Shown here: positions 49,612 to 61,866 of the stretch, piece after piece
Position numbering within the stretch: position 1 is the stretch's first letter
Layout of the letters: each line of letters begins with the position of its first letter
Origin: Pseudaquabacterium terrae
GTDB taxonomy: Bacteria; Pseudomonadota; Gammaproteobacteria; Burkholderiales; Burkholderiaceae_C
Length of the DNA stretch: 64,000 nucleotides
Assembly: GCF_013266755.1 (NCBI RefSeq)
Contig: NZ_JABRWJ010000005.1
Span: 62,001 to 126,000 of the forward strand
Reading direction: 5' to 3'
Made by a program: the position numbers and the translations under genes
Notes under the pieces: model-generated
What the model saw: only the letters and a program-made list of their open reading frames with translations
Databases searched by the model: none
What the model was told of the DNA's origin: nothing

Positions 49612-50796
49612 TCAGCGGCCGTCGCGGTCGCGGCTGCGGCTGCCGTCGCGCGCGCGGGCGTCGCCGCTGGCGCTCGGCTCGGTCTGCTGCGCGGCCGGCA
49701 TCGTCGGCGGCGCAGCCGGAGCCGCCGTGGTGGCGCCGGCCTGCTGCAGCAGCTTGTCGAGCGGCAGGTACAGCAGGTTCGAGCTGCCGCGGGTGTCGAC
49801 CAGCACCTTGCTGACGTTGGAATAGACCTGCTGCATCGTGTCGATGTACATGCGGTCGCGGGTGACGGCGGGCGCCTTCTGGTATTCGGTCAGCACCGAG
49901 CGGAAGCGTTGCGCATCACCCTCGGCCTGCGCGATGACCCGTTGCCGGTAGCCCTCGGCCTCCTCGCGCAGGCGCGCAGCGGTACCGCGCGCCTTCGGGA
50001 TCACGTCGCTGGCGTAGGCCTGGCCTTCGTTCTTGAAGCGGTCGCGATCGGCGCCGGCCTTCACCGCGTCGTTGAACGCCGCCTGCACCTGCTCGGGCAC
50101 CTGCACGTTCTGGACGTTCACATTGACGATCAGGATGCCGGCCTTCAGTCGGTCGAGCTGCGACTGGATCGACTTGACGAGATCGGCGGCGATCGCATCG
50201 CGCGCCTCGTAGAGCACCGAGTCGACCTTGCTGCGGCCGACGATCTCGCGCACGGCCGATTCGCTGGCCTGCTCGACCGCCTTGTCCGGATCGCGGTTCT
50301 CGAAGAGATAGTTCTTCGCTTCCTTCAGGCGATATTGCACCGTGAAGCGGATGTCGATGATGTTCTCGTCCTGCGTCAGCATCGACGAGTCGCGCAGGCC
50401 GGTGGTCTGGCCGATGCTGTTGCGGCCGACGTCGAGCGAGCGCAGCTGCGTGACGGCGACCGTGTCATGGGCCTGGAACGGATACGGGAAGCGCCACTGG
50501 AAGCCGGCGTCGACCGTCGAGCTGTAGCGGCCGAAGGTCGTGATGATCGCCTGCTGGCCTTCCTGCACGATGAAGAAGCCGCTGCCGGCCCAGATCACCA
50601 GCACGACGAAGCCGATCAGGCCGATGCCGACGCCGGCGTTCTTCATGTCGGGCTGGAACGACGACGGCCCGTCCTCGCGCGGCTCGGGTGGCTGCTTGCC
50701 GCCGCCGCGGCCGCCGAACAGGCCACCGAGCTTGCGATTGAAGTCGCGCCACAGCTCGTCGAGATCGGGCGGGCCTTCGTTGCGGCCGTTGCTCAT
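49612..50796 (-). CDS. hflK: HflK, FtsH modulator
   Basis: 394 aa from the ATG at 50796. Partner of HflC. Seen: MSNGRNEGPPDLDELWRDFNRKLGGLFGG start, transmembrane helix (GVGIGLIGFVVLVIWAGSGFFIV), SPFH domain with QEGQQAIITTFGRY and the helical AEGDAQRFRSVLTEYQKAP region. A longer reading from 50886 (MSMPSPHSADP) overlapping hflX is open but its first 30 residues are unlike the family. Pro/Gly-rich C-terminal tail. Confidence 0.92.
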   Translation of the reverse strand: MSNGRNEGPPDLDELWRDFNRKLGGLFGGRGGGKQPPEPREDGPSSFQPDMKNAGVGIGLIGFVVLVIWAGSGFFIVQEGQQAIITTFGRYSSTVDAGFQWRFPYPFQAHDTVAVTQLRSLDVGRNSIGQTTGLRDSSMLTQDENIIDIRFTVQYRLKEAKNYLFENRDPDKAVEQASESAVREIVGRSKVDSVLYEARDAIAADLVKSIQSQLDRLKAGILIVNVNVQNVQVPEQVQAAFNDAVKAGADRDRFKNEGQAYASDVIPKARGTAARLREEAEGYRQRVIAQAEGDAQRFRSVLTEYQKAPAVTRDRMYIDTMQQVYSNVSKVLVDTRGSSNLLYLPLDKLLQQAGATTAAPAAPPTMPAAQQTEPSASGDARARDGSRSRDRDGR

Positions 50797-50857
50797 CCAC
50801 AGCCCGGCAAAGCGCCGGCGCAGCAATGCGCGGACGCCGCGCGGCGCGGCAACGGGG

Positions 50858-52117
50858 TCAGCGGAGTGGGGTGAAGGCATGCTCATTGGGCGGCGATGGT
50901 AACCCGGGGTCTTGCGCCGAAGCGCCGATGGATGCGGCCACAACTGGGGCCAGCGCAGGTGGAATCAAGCCTTCCGGCGAGGCGGCACGCGCCAGCAACG
51001 CGCGCAGCTCGTCGAGTCCCTGCCCTTCGAGCGCGCTGACGAAGACGCGCGGCACCCACAGCCCCGGCTCGCGCTCGACCCAGTCGCTCAGCGCGCGCGG
51101 CGGCGGCTGCACCAGGTCGAGCTTGTTGTAGACCAACACCTGCGGGATGTCCTGGGCACCGATCTCGGCCAGCACGCGCTCGACTTCGTCGCGCTGCTCC
51201 TGCAGCAGCGGGCTCGCGGCGTCGACGACGTGCAGCAGCAGGTCGGCATCGGTGGCCTCCTGCAGCGTGGCCTGGAAGGCCTCGACCAGCTTGTGCGGCA
51301 GGTCGCGGATGAAGCCGACGGTGTCGGACAGCGCCACCGTGGTGCCGAGCGCTTCGAGGTACAGCGAACGCGTCGTCGTGTCGAGCGTGGCGAAAAGCTG
51401 GTCGGCGGCATAGGCGCGCGCCTTGACCAGCGCGTTGAACAGCGTGGACTTGCCGGCGTTGGTGTAGCCGACCAGCGAGATGCGGAAGCTGCCGCTCTTC
51501 TGGCGCGCACGGCGCTGCGTATTGCGCTGGCGCTTGACCTTCGCGAGGCGCGCCTTCACCGATTTGATGCGGTCGCCCAGCATGCGGCGATCGAGCTCGA
51601 TCTGCGCCTCGCCCGGCCCGCCGCGATGGCCGACGCCGCCACGCTGGCGTTCCAGGTGTGACCAGCGCCGCACCAGGCGCGTCGCGACGTACTGCAGCCG
51701 CGCCAGCTCGACCTGCAGCTTGCCTTCATGGCTCTTCGCGCGCCGCGCGAAGATTTCCAGGATGAGCGCGGTGCGGTCGGCAACCTGCACGCCCAGGTGG
51801 CGTTCGAGGTTGCGCTGCTGCGCCGGCGACAGCGCCTGGTCAAAGATCACGCCGTCGGCACCGTGCGCGATCACCAGCGCCTTGATCTCATCGGCCTTGC
51901 CGCTGCCGACGAAGAGCGCGGCGTCGGGCGCATTGCGGCGCGCGATGACGCGCGCGACGGTCTCGTCGCCGGCGGATTCCGCCAGCAGCGCGAGCTCGTC
52001 GAGCGTCGGATCGAAGGAATGCCCGGTGCCGAAGTCGACACCGACCAGCACGGCGCGCGCCGGCCCATCCGGCCGGTCCGCGGGCGGCGCCGCATCCACC
52101 CTCTCGTCGAGGTTCAA
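50858..52117 (-). CDS. hflX: GTPase HflX
   Basis: 419 aa. Ribosome-splitting GTPase used in stress. N-terminal HflX domain (VGVDFGTGHSFDPTLDELALLAESAGDETVA, FDQALSPAQQRNLERHLGVQVADRTALILEIFARRAKSHEGKLQVELA), then the G domain: G1 GYTNAGKSTLFNAL, G3 DTVGFIRDLP, and NKLD. Sits between hfq and hflK in the conserved order. Confidence 0.98.
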   Translation of the reverse strand: MNLDERVDAAPPADRPDGPARAVLVGVDFGTGHSFDPTLDELALLAESAGDETVARVIARRNAPDAALFVGSGKADEIKALVIAHGADGVIFDQALSPAQQRNLERHLGVQVADRTALILEIFARRAKSHEGKLQVELARLQYVATRLVRRWSHLERQRGGVGHRGGPGEAQIELDRRMLGDRIKSVKARLAKVKRQRNTQRRARQKSGSFRISLVGYTNAGKSTLFNALVKARAYAADQLFATLDTTTRSLYLEALGTTVALSDTVGFIRDLPHKLVEAFQATLQEATDADLLLHVVDAASPLLQEQRDEVERVLAEIGAQDIPQVLVYNKLDLVQPPPRALSDWVEREPGLWVPRVFVSALEGQGLDELRALLARAASPEGLIPPALAPVVAASIGASAQDPGLPSPPNEHAFTPLR

Positions 52118-52151
52118 GGTGTCGGAGGTCGGACTCGAGCCGGCGTGGGCA

Positions 52152-52394
52152 TCAGCCTTGGTCGGCCTGGTCGTTGGCGTGGAAGTTGACCGGACGGCCC
52201 GGCACGACGGTCGAGATCGCGTGCTTGTAGACCATCTGCGTCACGGTGTTGCGCAGGAGAACGACGTACTGGTCAAAAGACTCGATGTGCCCCTGCAGCT
52301 TGATGCCGTTGACGAGGTAGATCGAGACCGGTACATGCTCCTTGCGCAGCAGATTCAGGAAGGGGTCTTGTAGGAGTTGCCCTTTGTTCGACAC
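52152..52394 (-). CDS. hfq: RNA chaperone Hfq, GTG start
   Basis: 80 aa. Hexameric Sm-like protein for sRNA-mRNA pairing. Sequence [64 protein letters not shown] is the family standard; the proximal-face YKH motif is at 56-58. A GTG at 52394 is the start: it gives the usual N terminus, and a GGAG ribosome site lies 7 bases upstream. Upstream in-frame ATG at 52430 would add 12 unconserved residues. 12-residue variable tail at the C terminus. Confidence 0.96.
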   Translation of the reverse strand: MSNKGQLLQDPFLNLLRKEHVPVSIYLVNGIKLQGHIESFDQYVVLLRNTVTQMVYKHAISTVVPGRPVNFHANDQADQG

Positions 52395-52477
52395 GATATG
52401 CTCCGTGTTAAGAGTCAAGATACGCCGCACCTTAACACATCAGGGTATTCATGGGGGCCGCGTGAGAGCGCATTCAC

Positions 52478-53815
52478 TCAGCGCTCCTTGTCCTCGTCGA
52501 ACGGATTGTGCGAGGACCTCAATTCGATGCGCAACGGCGTACCGACCAGCTTGAAGTGGTCGCGCACGCGGCCTTCGAGGTAGCGCTTGTAGGCATCGGT
52601 CACGTGCTCCAGCGCATTGCCGTGCACGACGACGATCGGCGGGTTCATGCCGCCCTGGTGCGCGTATCGCAGCTTGGGCCGGAACATGCCGGCGCGCTTT
52701 GGCGCCTGGTGCTCCACCGCCTCGCGCAGCAGCCGCGTCAGCACCGGCGTCGGCAGCTTGCGCGTCGCCGACGCATGGGCGTCGCCGATGGCCTTCCACA
52801 GCGGCCCCAGGCCTTGCCGCTTCAGCGCCGAGATCGGCAGCACCGGCGCGAATTTCAGGAACGGCAAGCGCTGTTCGACCGAGCGCTCGAACATCTGGCG
52901 CTGGTAGCTGTCGACCGCATCCCACTTGTTGACCGCGATCGCCACCGCGCGGCCGGACTCGAGGATGTAGCCGGCGATGTGCGCATCCTGTTCGCTGACG
53001 CCCTGCGTCGCGTCGACCAGCAGCACGACGACGTTGGCATCGGCGATCGCCTGCAGTGTCTTGACGACCGAGAACTTCTCGATCGCCTCGAAGACCTTGC
53101 CCTTGCGGCGCAGGCCCGCGGTATCGATCAGCTCGAAGCGCTGCCCGTTGCGTTCGAAGGGCACGTGGATCGCGTCGCGCGTCGTGCCGGGCTGGTCGAA
53201 GGCCACCAGGCGCTCCTCGCCGAGCCAGGTGTTGATCAGTGTCGACTTGCCGACATTCGGGCGACCGGCGACCGCCAGGCGGATCGGTGCACCCTCGTCC
53301 GGCTCGGCGGCTTCTTCGTCTTCCGGGAAGTCCTGCAGCGCGATCTCGACCAGGCTGCGGATGCCCTGGCCGTGCGCCGCCGAGACCGGAATCGGGTCGC
53401 CGATCCCGAGCTCGTGGAATTCGGCGAGCGCCGGCGACTCGCTCATGCCCTCGGCCTTGTTGACCGCCAGCAGCACGCGCTTGCCGGCGCTGCGCAGGTA
53501 GCGGGCGATGTCATGGTCCTGGCCCGAGACGCCGGTGCGCGCATCGACGACGAAGACCACCGCGTCGGCCTCGGCGACCGCGGCCTGCGTCTGCTTGGCC
53601 ATCTCGGCGACGATGCCGGTCGGCTTCTCGGGCTCGAAGCCGCCGGTGTCGATGACGATGTACTCGCGCCCACCTTGGCGCCCGTCGCCGTAGTGGCGGT
53701 CGCGCGTCAGCCCGGCGAAGTCGGCAACGATCGCGTCGCGCGACTTGGTCAACCGGTTGAACAGCGTCGACTTGCCGACGTTCGGCCGGCCGACGAGCGC
53801 GATGACGGGTTTCAT
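52478..53815 (-). CDS. der: Ribosome-assembly GTPase Der (EngA)
   Basis: 445 aa, essential in 50S maturation. Two tandem G domains: [20 protein letters not shown] with DTGGFEPEK, and [20 protein letters not shown] with [11 protein letters not shown]; then a KH-like C-terminal domain ([27 protein letters not shown]). ATG at 53815 immediately follows repeat copy B. Precedes hfq after 83 bp. Confidence 0.98.
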   Translation of the reverse strand: MKPVIALVGRPNVGKSTLFNRLTKSRDAIVADFAGLTRDRHYGDGRQGGREYIVIDTGGFEPEKPTGIVAEMAKQTQAAVAEADAVVFVVDARTGVSGQDHDIARYLRSAGKRVLLAVNKAEGMSESPALAEFHELGIGDPIPVSAAHGQGIRSLVEIALQDFPEDEEAAEPDEGAPIRLAVAGRPNVGKSTLINTWLGEERLVAFDQPGTTRDAIHVPFERNGQRFELIDTAGLRRKGKVFEAIEKFSVVKTLQAIADANVVVLLVDATQGVSEQDAHIAGYILESGRAVAIAVNKWDAVDSYQRQMFERSVEQRLPFLKFAPVLPISALKRQGLGPLWKAIGDAHASATRKLPTPVLTRLLREAVEHQAPKRAGMFRPKLRYAHQGGMNPPIVVVHGNALEHVTDAYKRYLEGRVRDHFKLVGTPLRIELRSSHNPFDEDKER

Positions 53816-53917
53816 GTCAGTGCCGCCCGGCCGCCCGAAGGCGGTGACGCGCCCCAGGGATCCCGCAAGGGATCCTTCGGATCCGTGGGGGCAGCGAACG
53901 AAGTGAGCGTGGGGGCT
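53816..53917 (-). repeat. 102-bp interspersed repeat, copy B
   Basis: Minus-strand copy of the element at 39940-40041, about six mismatches in 102 bp and no indels. Its end (CACTGAC) abuts the der start codon. It interrupts the otherwise conserved bamB-der junction. Same internal palindromes GGATCCGAAGGATCC and GGATCCCTTGCGGGATCC. Confidence 0.85.
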
Positions 53918-53929
53918 TTCATCCTGCCG

Positions 53930-55042
53930 TCACTCGGGCCGGAAGGCGAACAGTCCGCCGTTGCGGGTGACGACGAGCATCGTCGTGCCGGCCAGTGCCG
54001 GTGCGCCGACGATCGGCGAACCGTCGGTCGGCAGGCGCAGCAGCGTCTTGCCGTCCTCGCGGGCGAGGAAGTGCACCTGGCCCTCGCCGTCGCCGAAGAC
54101 GACGGTGCGGCCGGTGCTCAACGGGGCGCTCAAGTCGCGGTGCAGCAGCCGCTCGTTGGTCCACGCGGTATCGCCGCTGGCGGTGCGCCACGCGGTGATG
54201 CGGTCCGACGCATCGGCGCCAAAGACCAGATCGGCGTCGCCGCCGACGCCGTTCTGGCCGCCGCCCAGGCGGCTCCAGCGCAGCGAGGTCGTGTTCGCGG
54301 CGATGCAGCCGACGGCGGACTGGAAGGCGCGCGCACAGACCGTGTCGCCGACGCGCAGCGCCGGCCCGACCAGGTCGTTCAGGCGCTCGACCTCGTTGGT
54401 GCCGCGGGGCGAGGTGACCGGCACGTCCCAGCGCAGCGTGCCCTTCAGCGGGTCGAGCCCGACCAGCGAGGCGCCCTGCCCCGTCAGCAACGTGTCCTTG
54501 TAGGCCGCCAGCACACCGGGCTGCGCCAGCGTCAGCGGCTCGCCGGTGCGGCGATAGGTCCACAGGCGCCGGCCGTCGAGCGCATCGAAGGCATGCACGA
54601 CGCGGTCGACGCCGATCACGAAGACCCGTTCGCCGGCGACCAGCGGCGAGGTCGTCGTGCGCGACGACAGCGCGGCTGTCCACAGCCGCTTGCCGCGCTC
54701 GAGCACGACGAGCTCGTTGTTCTGCGTGACCACCGCGGCAAAGCGGCCGTCGCTGCCGACGCCGGCCGCAACGCGGCTGCCGGCCTCGCCGCGCCACAGC
54801 TCGCGGCCGCTCTGCGCGTCGAGCGCGACCACGCTGCCGCCGGTCGATGCGACGACGAAGGCGCCATCGCGCACCGTCACCTGCATCGGGAACTGCACGC
54901 CATCCAGGCGCGCGCTCCACACCTGCCGGCCGGCGATCTGCGGCGTCACCGCTTCGAGCGGCGTCGGCTTCGGCTTGTCGGTGCTCGAGCAGGCGGCCAG
55001 CAACGCCGCGCCGATCAGGACCAGCGGGACCAGACGGGTCAT
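53930..55042 (-). CDS. bamB: BAM complex lipoprotein BamB
   Basis: 370 aa. Outer-membrane lipoprotein scaffold for BamA. Lipobox LLAACSS after signal MTRLVPLVLIGAA, then an eight-bladed PQQ-like propeller (repeated strands such as GSVVALDAQSGRELWRGEAG, RVVHAFDALDGRRLWTYR). Overlaps yfgM by 4 bp (ATGA). Confidence 0.95.
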   Translation of the reverse strand: MTRLVPLVLIGAALLAACSSTDKPKPTPLEAVTPQIAGRQVWSARLDGVQFPMQVTVRDGAFVVASTGGSVVALDAQSGRELWRGEAGSRVAAGVGSDGRFAAVVTQNNELVVLERGKRLWTAALSSRTTTSPLVAGERVFVIGVDRVVHAFDALDGRRLWTYRRTGEPLTLAQPGVLAAYKDTLLTGQGASLVGLDPLKGTLRWDVPVTSPRGTNEVERLNDLVGPALRVGDTVCARAFQSAVGCIAANTTSLRWSRLGGGQNGVGGDADLVFGADASDRITAWRTASGDTAWTNERLLHRDLSAPLSTGRTVVFGDGEGQVHFLAREDGKTLLRLPTDGSPIVGAPALAGTTMLVVTRNGGLFAFRPE

Positions 55043-55713
55043 CGAGCCGCTCCCGAAGCGGCGGCGGACGCCGCCGGCGCGGCGCCGAGCGCGGTCAACT
55101 TGGCATCGACCAGGCGCCGGTAGTCGAGCTTCTCGTCCATCGCCTTGTAGGCGGCCTGGTAGGCGGCCTTGGCCTCGTCCTTCTTGCCCTGCGCGAGCAG
55201 CACGTCGCCGCGGCGGTCGGCGACCAGCGCCGCGAACTCCGGCGCGCTAGCGCCGGCGAGCTGCTTCAGCGCTTCGTCGTACTGCTTGGACTCGAACAGC
55301 ACGCCGGCCAGGCGCAGCCGGGCGATCGTGCGGTACTCGTCCTCGCTCGCGTGCTCGGCGACCCAGGCCAGCGCGGCGCGGGCCGGGTCGGCCTGGCCCT
55401 TCTCGCTCAGCAGCTTCGCGGCCAGCAGGCCGCCTTGCTGCGCGAACGCGGTGCGCGGATAACGTTCCTTCAGGTCATTGAAGGCCTGGCCGCCGCGCGC
55501 GGCATCGCCGGAAGCGACCGCCTGCTCGAGCGCCTCGTACAGCGCGCCGGCTTTCTTGCCCTGTTCGCGCTGGTACCAGTTCCAGCCGTTCCACGCCGCG
55601 AAGGCCAGCATCGCCAGCGTCAGCACGCCGGTGATCAGGTTGCCGTACTGCTTCCAGAAGGCCTTCAGTTCGTCGAGTTGTTCCTGCTCTTGCAGGTCGA
55701 GTTGTTTCGCCAT
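55039..55713 (-). CDS. yfgM: YfgM-family TPR membrane protein
   Basis: 224 aa. Single N-terminal transmembrane helix (about 25-45: LITGVLTLAMLAFAAWNGWNWY) and C-terminal TPR-like helices (LKAVRADEHY-like organisation; QPDPARAALAWVAEHASEDEYRTIARLRLAGVLFESKQYDEALKQL), matching YfgM, a SecYEG-associated protein. Ends in an Ala-rich tail. Between hisS and bamB as usual. Confidence 0.9.
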   Translation of the reverse strand: MAKQLDLQEQEQLDELKAFWKQYGNLITGVLTLAMLAFAAWNGWNWYQREQGKKAGALYEALEQAVASGDAARGGQAFNDLKERYPRTAFAQQGGLLAAKLLSEKGQADPARAALAWVAEHASEDEYRTIARLRLAGVLFESKQYDEALKQLAGASAPEFAALVADRRGDVLLAQGKKDEAKAAYQAAYKAMDEKLDYRRLVDAKLTALGAAPAASAAASGAAR

Positions 55714-55752
55714 GGCGCGCCCCTGTGGAGGCCGTTCTCGGAAAGGGAAGGA

Positions 55753-57063
55753 TTATGCGTTGCGCAGTTCGCGCGCCCAGGCTGCCACCTCGGCCAGCGG
55801 CCGCAGCGTCTGCGCCAGGCCGGCCTCGCGCAAGGGCTTGATCGCGACCATGCCTTGCGCCAGCTCGTCGGCGCCGAAGACCAATGCAAAACGCGCGCCG
55901 CTGGCATCGGCTCTCTTGAACTGCGCCTTGATGCTGCCACCGCCCGCGTGCATCAGCACCGCGAGTCCCTGCGCCCGCAAGGCCTCGATCGTGACCAGCG
56001 CGCGCGGCAGCGCCGAGGCATCGCCGATCACCGCGTACGCGTCCGGCGCGGCGTCGGGGACGGCCAGGCCGAGCTCCTGGATCAGCAGCAGCAGGCGCTC
56101 GATGCCGAGCCCGAAACCGACCGCCGGCGTCGGCTTTCCGCCGAGCTGCTCGAAGAGCCCGTCGTAGCGCCCGCCGCCGCACACCGTGCCTTGCGAGCCG
56201 AGCTGGTCGGTGACCCACTCGAAGACGGTCAGGTTGTAGTAGTCCATGCCGCGCACCAGGCGCGTATTGACGCGGTACGCGAGGCCGGCCGCGTCGAGCG
56301 CCGCCTTGACGGCATCGAAGTGCGCCAGGGTCTCGGGCCCCAGGAAATCCATCAGCCGCGGCGCTGCATCGACCAGTGCCTGCATCGCCGGATTCTTGGT
56401 GTCGAGGATGCGCAGCGGATTGCTGTGCAGGCGGCGCCGCGCGTCCTCGTCGAGCTGCCCGGCGTGGGCCTCGAAATAGGCGACCAGCGCGTTGCGGTGC
56501 GCCAGGCGCTCGGCCGGCTGGCCCAGGCTGTTGAGCTCCAGACGCACATGCTGGCCAACGACCAGGCCCAGCTCCTGCCACAGCCGGCGCACCATCAGGA
56601 TCAGCTCGACGTCGACATCCGGCCCGGCGAAGCCCAGCGCCTCGACGTCGAGCTGGTGGAACTGGCGGTAGCGGCCCTTCTGCGGCCGCTCATGGCGGAA
56701 CATCGCGCCCATCGTCCACAGGCGCAGCGGGCCGTTGTACAGCGCGTTGTGCTCGACCATCGCGCGCACGATGCCGGCGGTGGCCTCGGGGCGCAGCGTC
56801 AGCTGGTCGCCGTTCATCGCATCGACGAAGGAGTACATCTCCTTCTCGACGATGTCGGTCACCTCGCCGAGCCCGCGCACGAAGAGCGCGGTCGGCTCGA
56901 CGGTCGGCGTCAGCAGGTACTGGTAGCCGTAGCGGCCGAGCACCGAGCGCACGGTGGTCTCGAACCAGGACCACAGGGCGCTGTCGGGCAGCTTGTCCTT
57001 GCGCGGGACGCTGCCCGGCAGGATGTCGTTCATGCCCTTGATGGCTTTCAGGACGTTGCTCAT
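55753..57063 (-). CDS. hisS: Histidyl-tRNA synthetase
   Basis: 436 aa. Class II synthetase. Motif 2 [22 protein letters not shown], HisA/HisB boxes [16 protein letters not shown] and [14 protein letters not shown], motif 3 [15 protein letters not shown] are intact, and an anticodon-binding domain follows. Distinguished from hisZ by these catalytic motifs. Follows ispG after 100 bp. Confidence 0.99.
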   Translation of the reverse strand: MSNVLKAIKGMNDILPGSVPRKDKLPDSALWSWFETTVRSVLGRYGYQYLLTPTVEPTALFVRGLGEVTDIVEKEMYSFVDAMNGDQLTLRPEATAGIVRAMVEHNALYNGPLRLWTMGAMFRHERPQKGRYRQFHQLDVEALGFAGPDVDVELILMVRRLWQELGLVVGQHVRLELNSLGQPAERLAHRNALVAYFEAHAGQLDEDARRRLHSNPLRILDTKNPAMQALVDAAPRLMDFLGPETLAHFDAVKAALDAAGLAYRVNTRLVRGMDYYNLTVFEWVTDQLGSQGTVCGGGRYDGLFEQLGGKPTPAVGFGLGIERLLLLIQELGLAVPDAAPDAYAVIGDASALPRALVTIEALRAQGLAVLMHAGGGSIKAQFKRADASGARFALVFGADELAQGMVAIKPLREAGLAQTLRPLAEVAAWARELRNA

Positions 57064-57163
57064 GTTCGCGTGGGAGTCCGTGCCGCCAGGGGCGGCACGC
57101 GGTGAAGGGTCGGGATGCGCGCCGGTCGGCGCGCAGGCTGCTAACGTGGCATCGGCGCGGCCG

Positions 57164-58479
<1,316 letters not shown>

Positions 58480-58483
<4 letters not shown>

Positions 58484-59358
58484 GGCAACTCGATGTTGAG
58501 CACGTTGTCCCGCGTGCGCGAGGCCAGGTCGACCGACTGGCCACGGTCCAGCAGCTCGGTGCCGCGCACGTTGCCGATGCGCAGGCGGTACGGGCGCGGG
58601 CCCACCAGCTCGAAAGTCTCGCCGGCCTGCAGCGTGCGCGCGAGCAGCGTCTGCCCCCGGCCATCGACCGCCTGGATCCAGCTGGCCTGGACGGCGCGCA
58701 CCTGTGCACCGGCGCCGGCGACGGCCGGCGGCACGCTGGCCGGAACCGATGCGCCCGGCAGCGGGTTCGGCGGCAGCGCGACGGCGCTGGCCGGGACCTC
58801 GTCCACGACGGTTGGCGCGGCGGGCACGATCGCGGAGGTGGCCGGCGTCGTCGATGGCGTCTCGATCACCGTCGTCGTGGGCGCGGCGATCTGGGTTTCG
58901 TCGCCCCCGCCGGGCAGCCAGCGGCCCCACCAGGCGTTTGGCGCCAACACGAACGCGGCAGCGGCCACCAGCAGCAGCAGCGCGAGCCACAGCGCCGGCT
59001 GGCGCGGCAGCAGCCATTCGGTCGGCACCATGCGCGCGGGGCGCTCGCGGAAGGGCGTGTTCAGCCCGTTGTCGACCTTGTCCAGCGCGGCCGGCGCGCT
59101 CGACGGCAGCTGGGCCAGCACCGGCTGGGCATCGATCTTCAGCACGCGGCAGACGCTTTGCGCCAACGCGCGCGCGAAGGTCGCATCGGGCAATTCGTCG
59201 TAGCGCCCGGCTTCGAGCGCCTCGAGCTTGGCCGGCGCGACCTTGATCGAGGCGGCCAGCGCCGCGATGTGCAGGCCCTGGCGCTGCCGTGCCGCACGGA
59301 TCAAGGCCCCGGCGCCGACGGCCGGCGCTTCGGTTTGATCGAGGGACGGCTCACTCAT
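58480..59358 (-). CDS. rodZ: RodZ-family cytoskeletal anchor
   Basis: 292 aa. Seen: N-terminal helix-turn-helix ([59 protein letters not shown]), transmembrane helix (about [19 protein letters not shown]), a Pro/Thr-rich linker and a C-terminal DUF4115 beta domain ([40 protein letters not shown]). Links MreB to the membrane and affects cell shape. ATG at 59358 overlaps pilW. Confidence 0.9.
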
Positions 59359-60165
59359 CGAAACGCCCCCGGTCGAGCAGCACCAGCTCGGGCGCCTGCG
59401 GGAAGCGCGCACGCATGCGCTCGCCGTACTCGCGCACGCCCATCGGGTTGCCGAGCTTGTGCTCGATGCGCGCCGCGAGCCACAGCGTCTGCGCGTTGGT
59501 GTTGTCGGGCACCGCGTTGACGCGGCCGATGTAGAAGCGCGCGCGCGTCAGCTCGCCGCGGCGCAGCAGCACGTCGCTCAGGTTCAGCGCCGTGCCGGGG
59601 TTCGCCGGGTCGAGCTCGTACGAGCGCATCAGCGAGGCCTCGGCCTCGAGCCACTGGCCGGCACGCGCCTGGCAGACGCCGCGCGCGGCATACGTGCGCG
59701 GCGCATCGCGGTACTGCGGCTGCGCGAGCGCCTGGTTGAACTGCCCGACCGCGTCGGCAAAGCGCTGGCGCTGGCACAGGAACCAGCCGTAGTTGTGCAG
59801 CGCGTCGGCGTCGCGGCCGTTGATCTGCAGCGCGCGTTGGAAACTCTCCTCGGCCTGGCGCTCGTCGCCGAGCGCGGCATGGATCAGCCCGCGCAGGTTG
59901 TACGCCGGCGCGTGGTTCGGGATCGACGCGAGCGAGCGCCTGACCTCCTCGAGCGCGGTGTCGTACTGACCCTGCGAGTAGTAGGCGCTGGCCAGCTGCA
60001 GCCGGACCTGCGCGCGGCGCTCGGCTTCCTGCGGATCGGGGGCCGCCGTGCCGCGCCGTTCGACCGACGGGTTGGGTGTGGAGGTGGACACGCAGCCGAG
60101 TAGCACGCTGCCCGAACCGGCCACGCAGACGAGCCAGACGGCGATGCCGCGCAGCGGACTTCGGA

Positions 60166-60169
<4 letters not shown>
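59351..60169 (-). CDS. pilW: Type IV pilus biogenesis lipoprotein PilW/PilF
   Basis: 272 aa. Lipobox LLGC in the signal ([26 protein letters not shown]) and about six TPR units ([43 protein letters not shown] and others). PilW/PilF is the outer-membrane pilotin for the PilQ secretin. Named from layout and gene neighbourhood (rlmN-pilW-rodZ). Overlaps rlmN by 4 bp. Confidence 0.93.
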
Positions 60170-61326
<1,157 letters not shown>

Positions 61327-61351
61327 GACCGCTTCAGTGCCGCGGATGCTT

Positions 61352-61777
61352 TCAGCGGCTGTAGACGTTCATGCCCGGGAAGAAGAACGCCACTTCGATC
61401 GCGGCGGTCTCCGGGGCGTCCGAACCGTGCACGGCGTTGGCGTCGATGCTGTCGGCGAAATCGGCGCGGATGGTGCCCTTCTCGGCCTTCTTCGGATCGG
61501 TCGCGCCCATCAGGTCGCGGTTCTTGGCGATCGCGTTGTCGCCTTCGAGCGCCTGGATCATCACCGGGCCCGAAATCATGAACTCGACCAGGTCCTTGAA
61601 GAACGGACGCGCCTTGTGCACGGCGTAGAAGGCCTCGGCCTCGCCGCGCGACAGGTGAGCCATCCTGGCCGCGACGATCTTCAGGCCGGCGCCTTCGAAG
61701 CGGGCGTAGATCTGGCCGATCACGTTCTTCGCCACGGCGTCGGGCTTGATGATCGAGAGCGTGCGTTCGAGGGCCAT
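61352..61777 (-). CDS. ndk: Nucleoside diphosphate kinase
   Basis: 141 aa. Equilibrates NTPs by ping-pong phosphohistidine. [18 protein letters not shown] start; active-site His in [20 protein letters not shown]. The open frame extends to 61840 but the family start is at 61777. Between rluB and rlmN. Confidence 0.99.
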   Translation of the reverse strand: MALERTLSIIKPDAVAKNVIGQIYARFEGAGLKIVAARMAHLSRGEAEAFYAVHKARPFFKDLVEFMISGPVMIQALEGDNAIAKNRDLMGATDPKKAEKGTIRADFADSIDANAVHGSDAPETAAIEVAFFFPGMNVYSR

Positions 61778-61866
61778 AAAGTTCTCCTGAATCAATGACT
61801 TGGGTAAACCCAATATTCTAGCCGGCGCGGATGACTGCACCGGTGGCGGCGCGACTGAAGGCCCTG

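Noticed and set aside
50796-50886. HflK start at 50886 (MSMPSPHSADP)
   Set aside because: Adds 30 unconserved residues and overlaps hflX; similarity begins at 50796. Not fully excluded.
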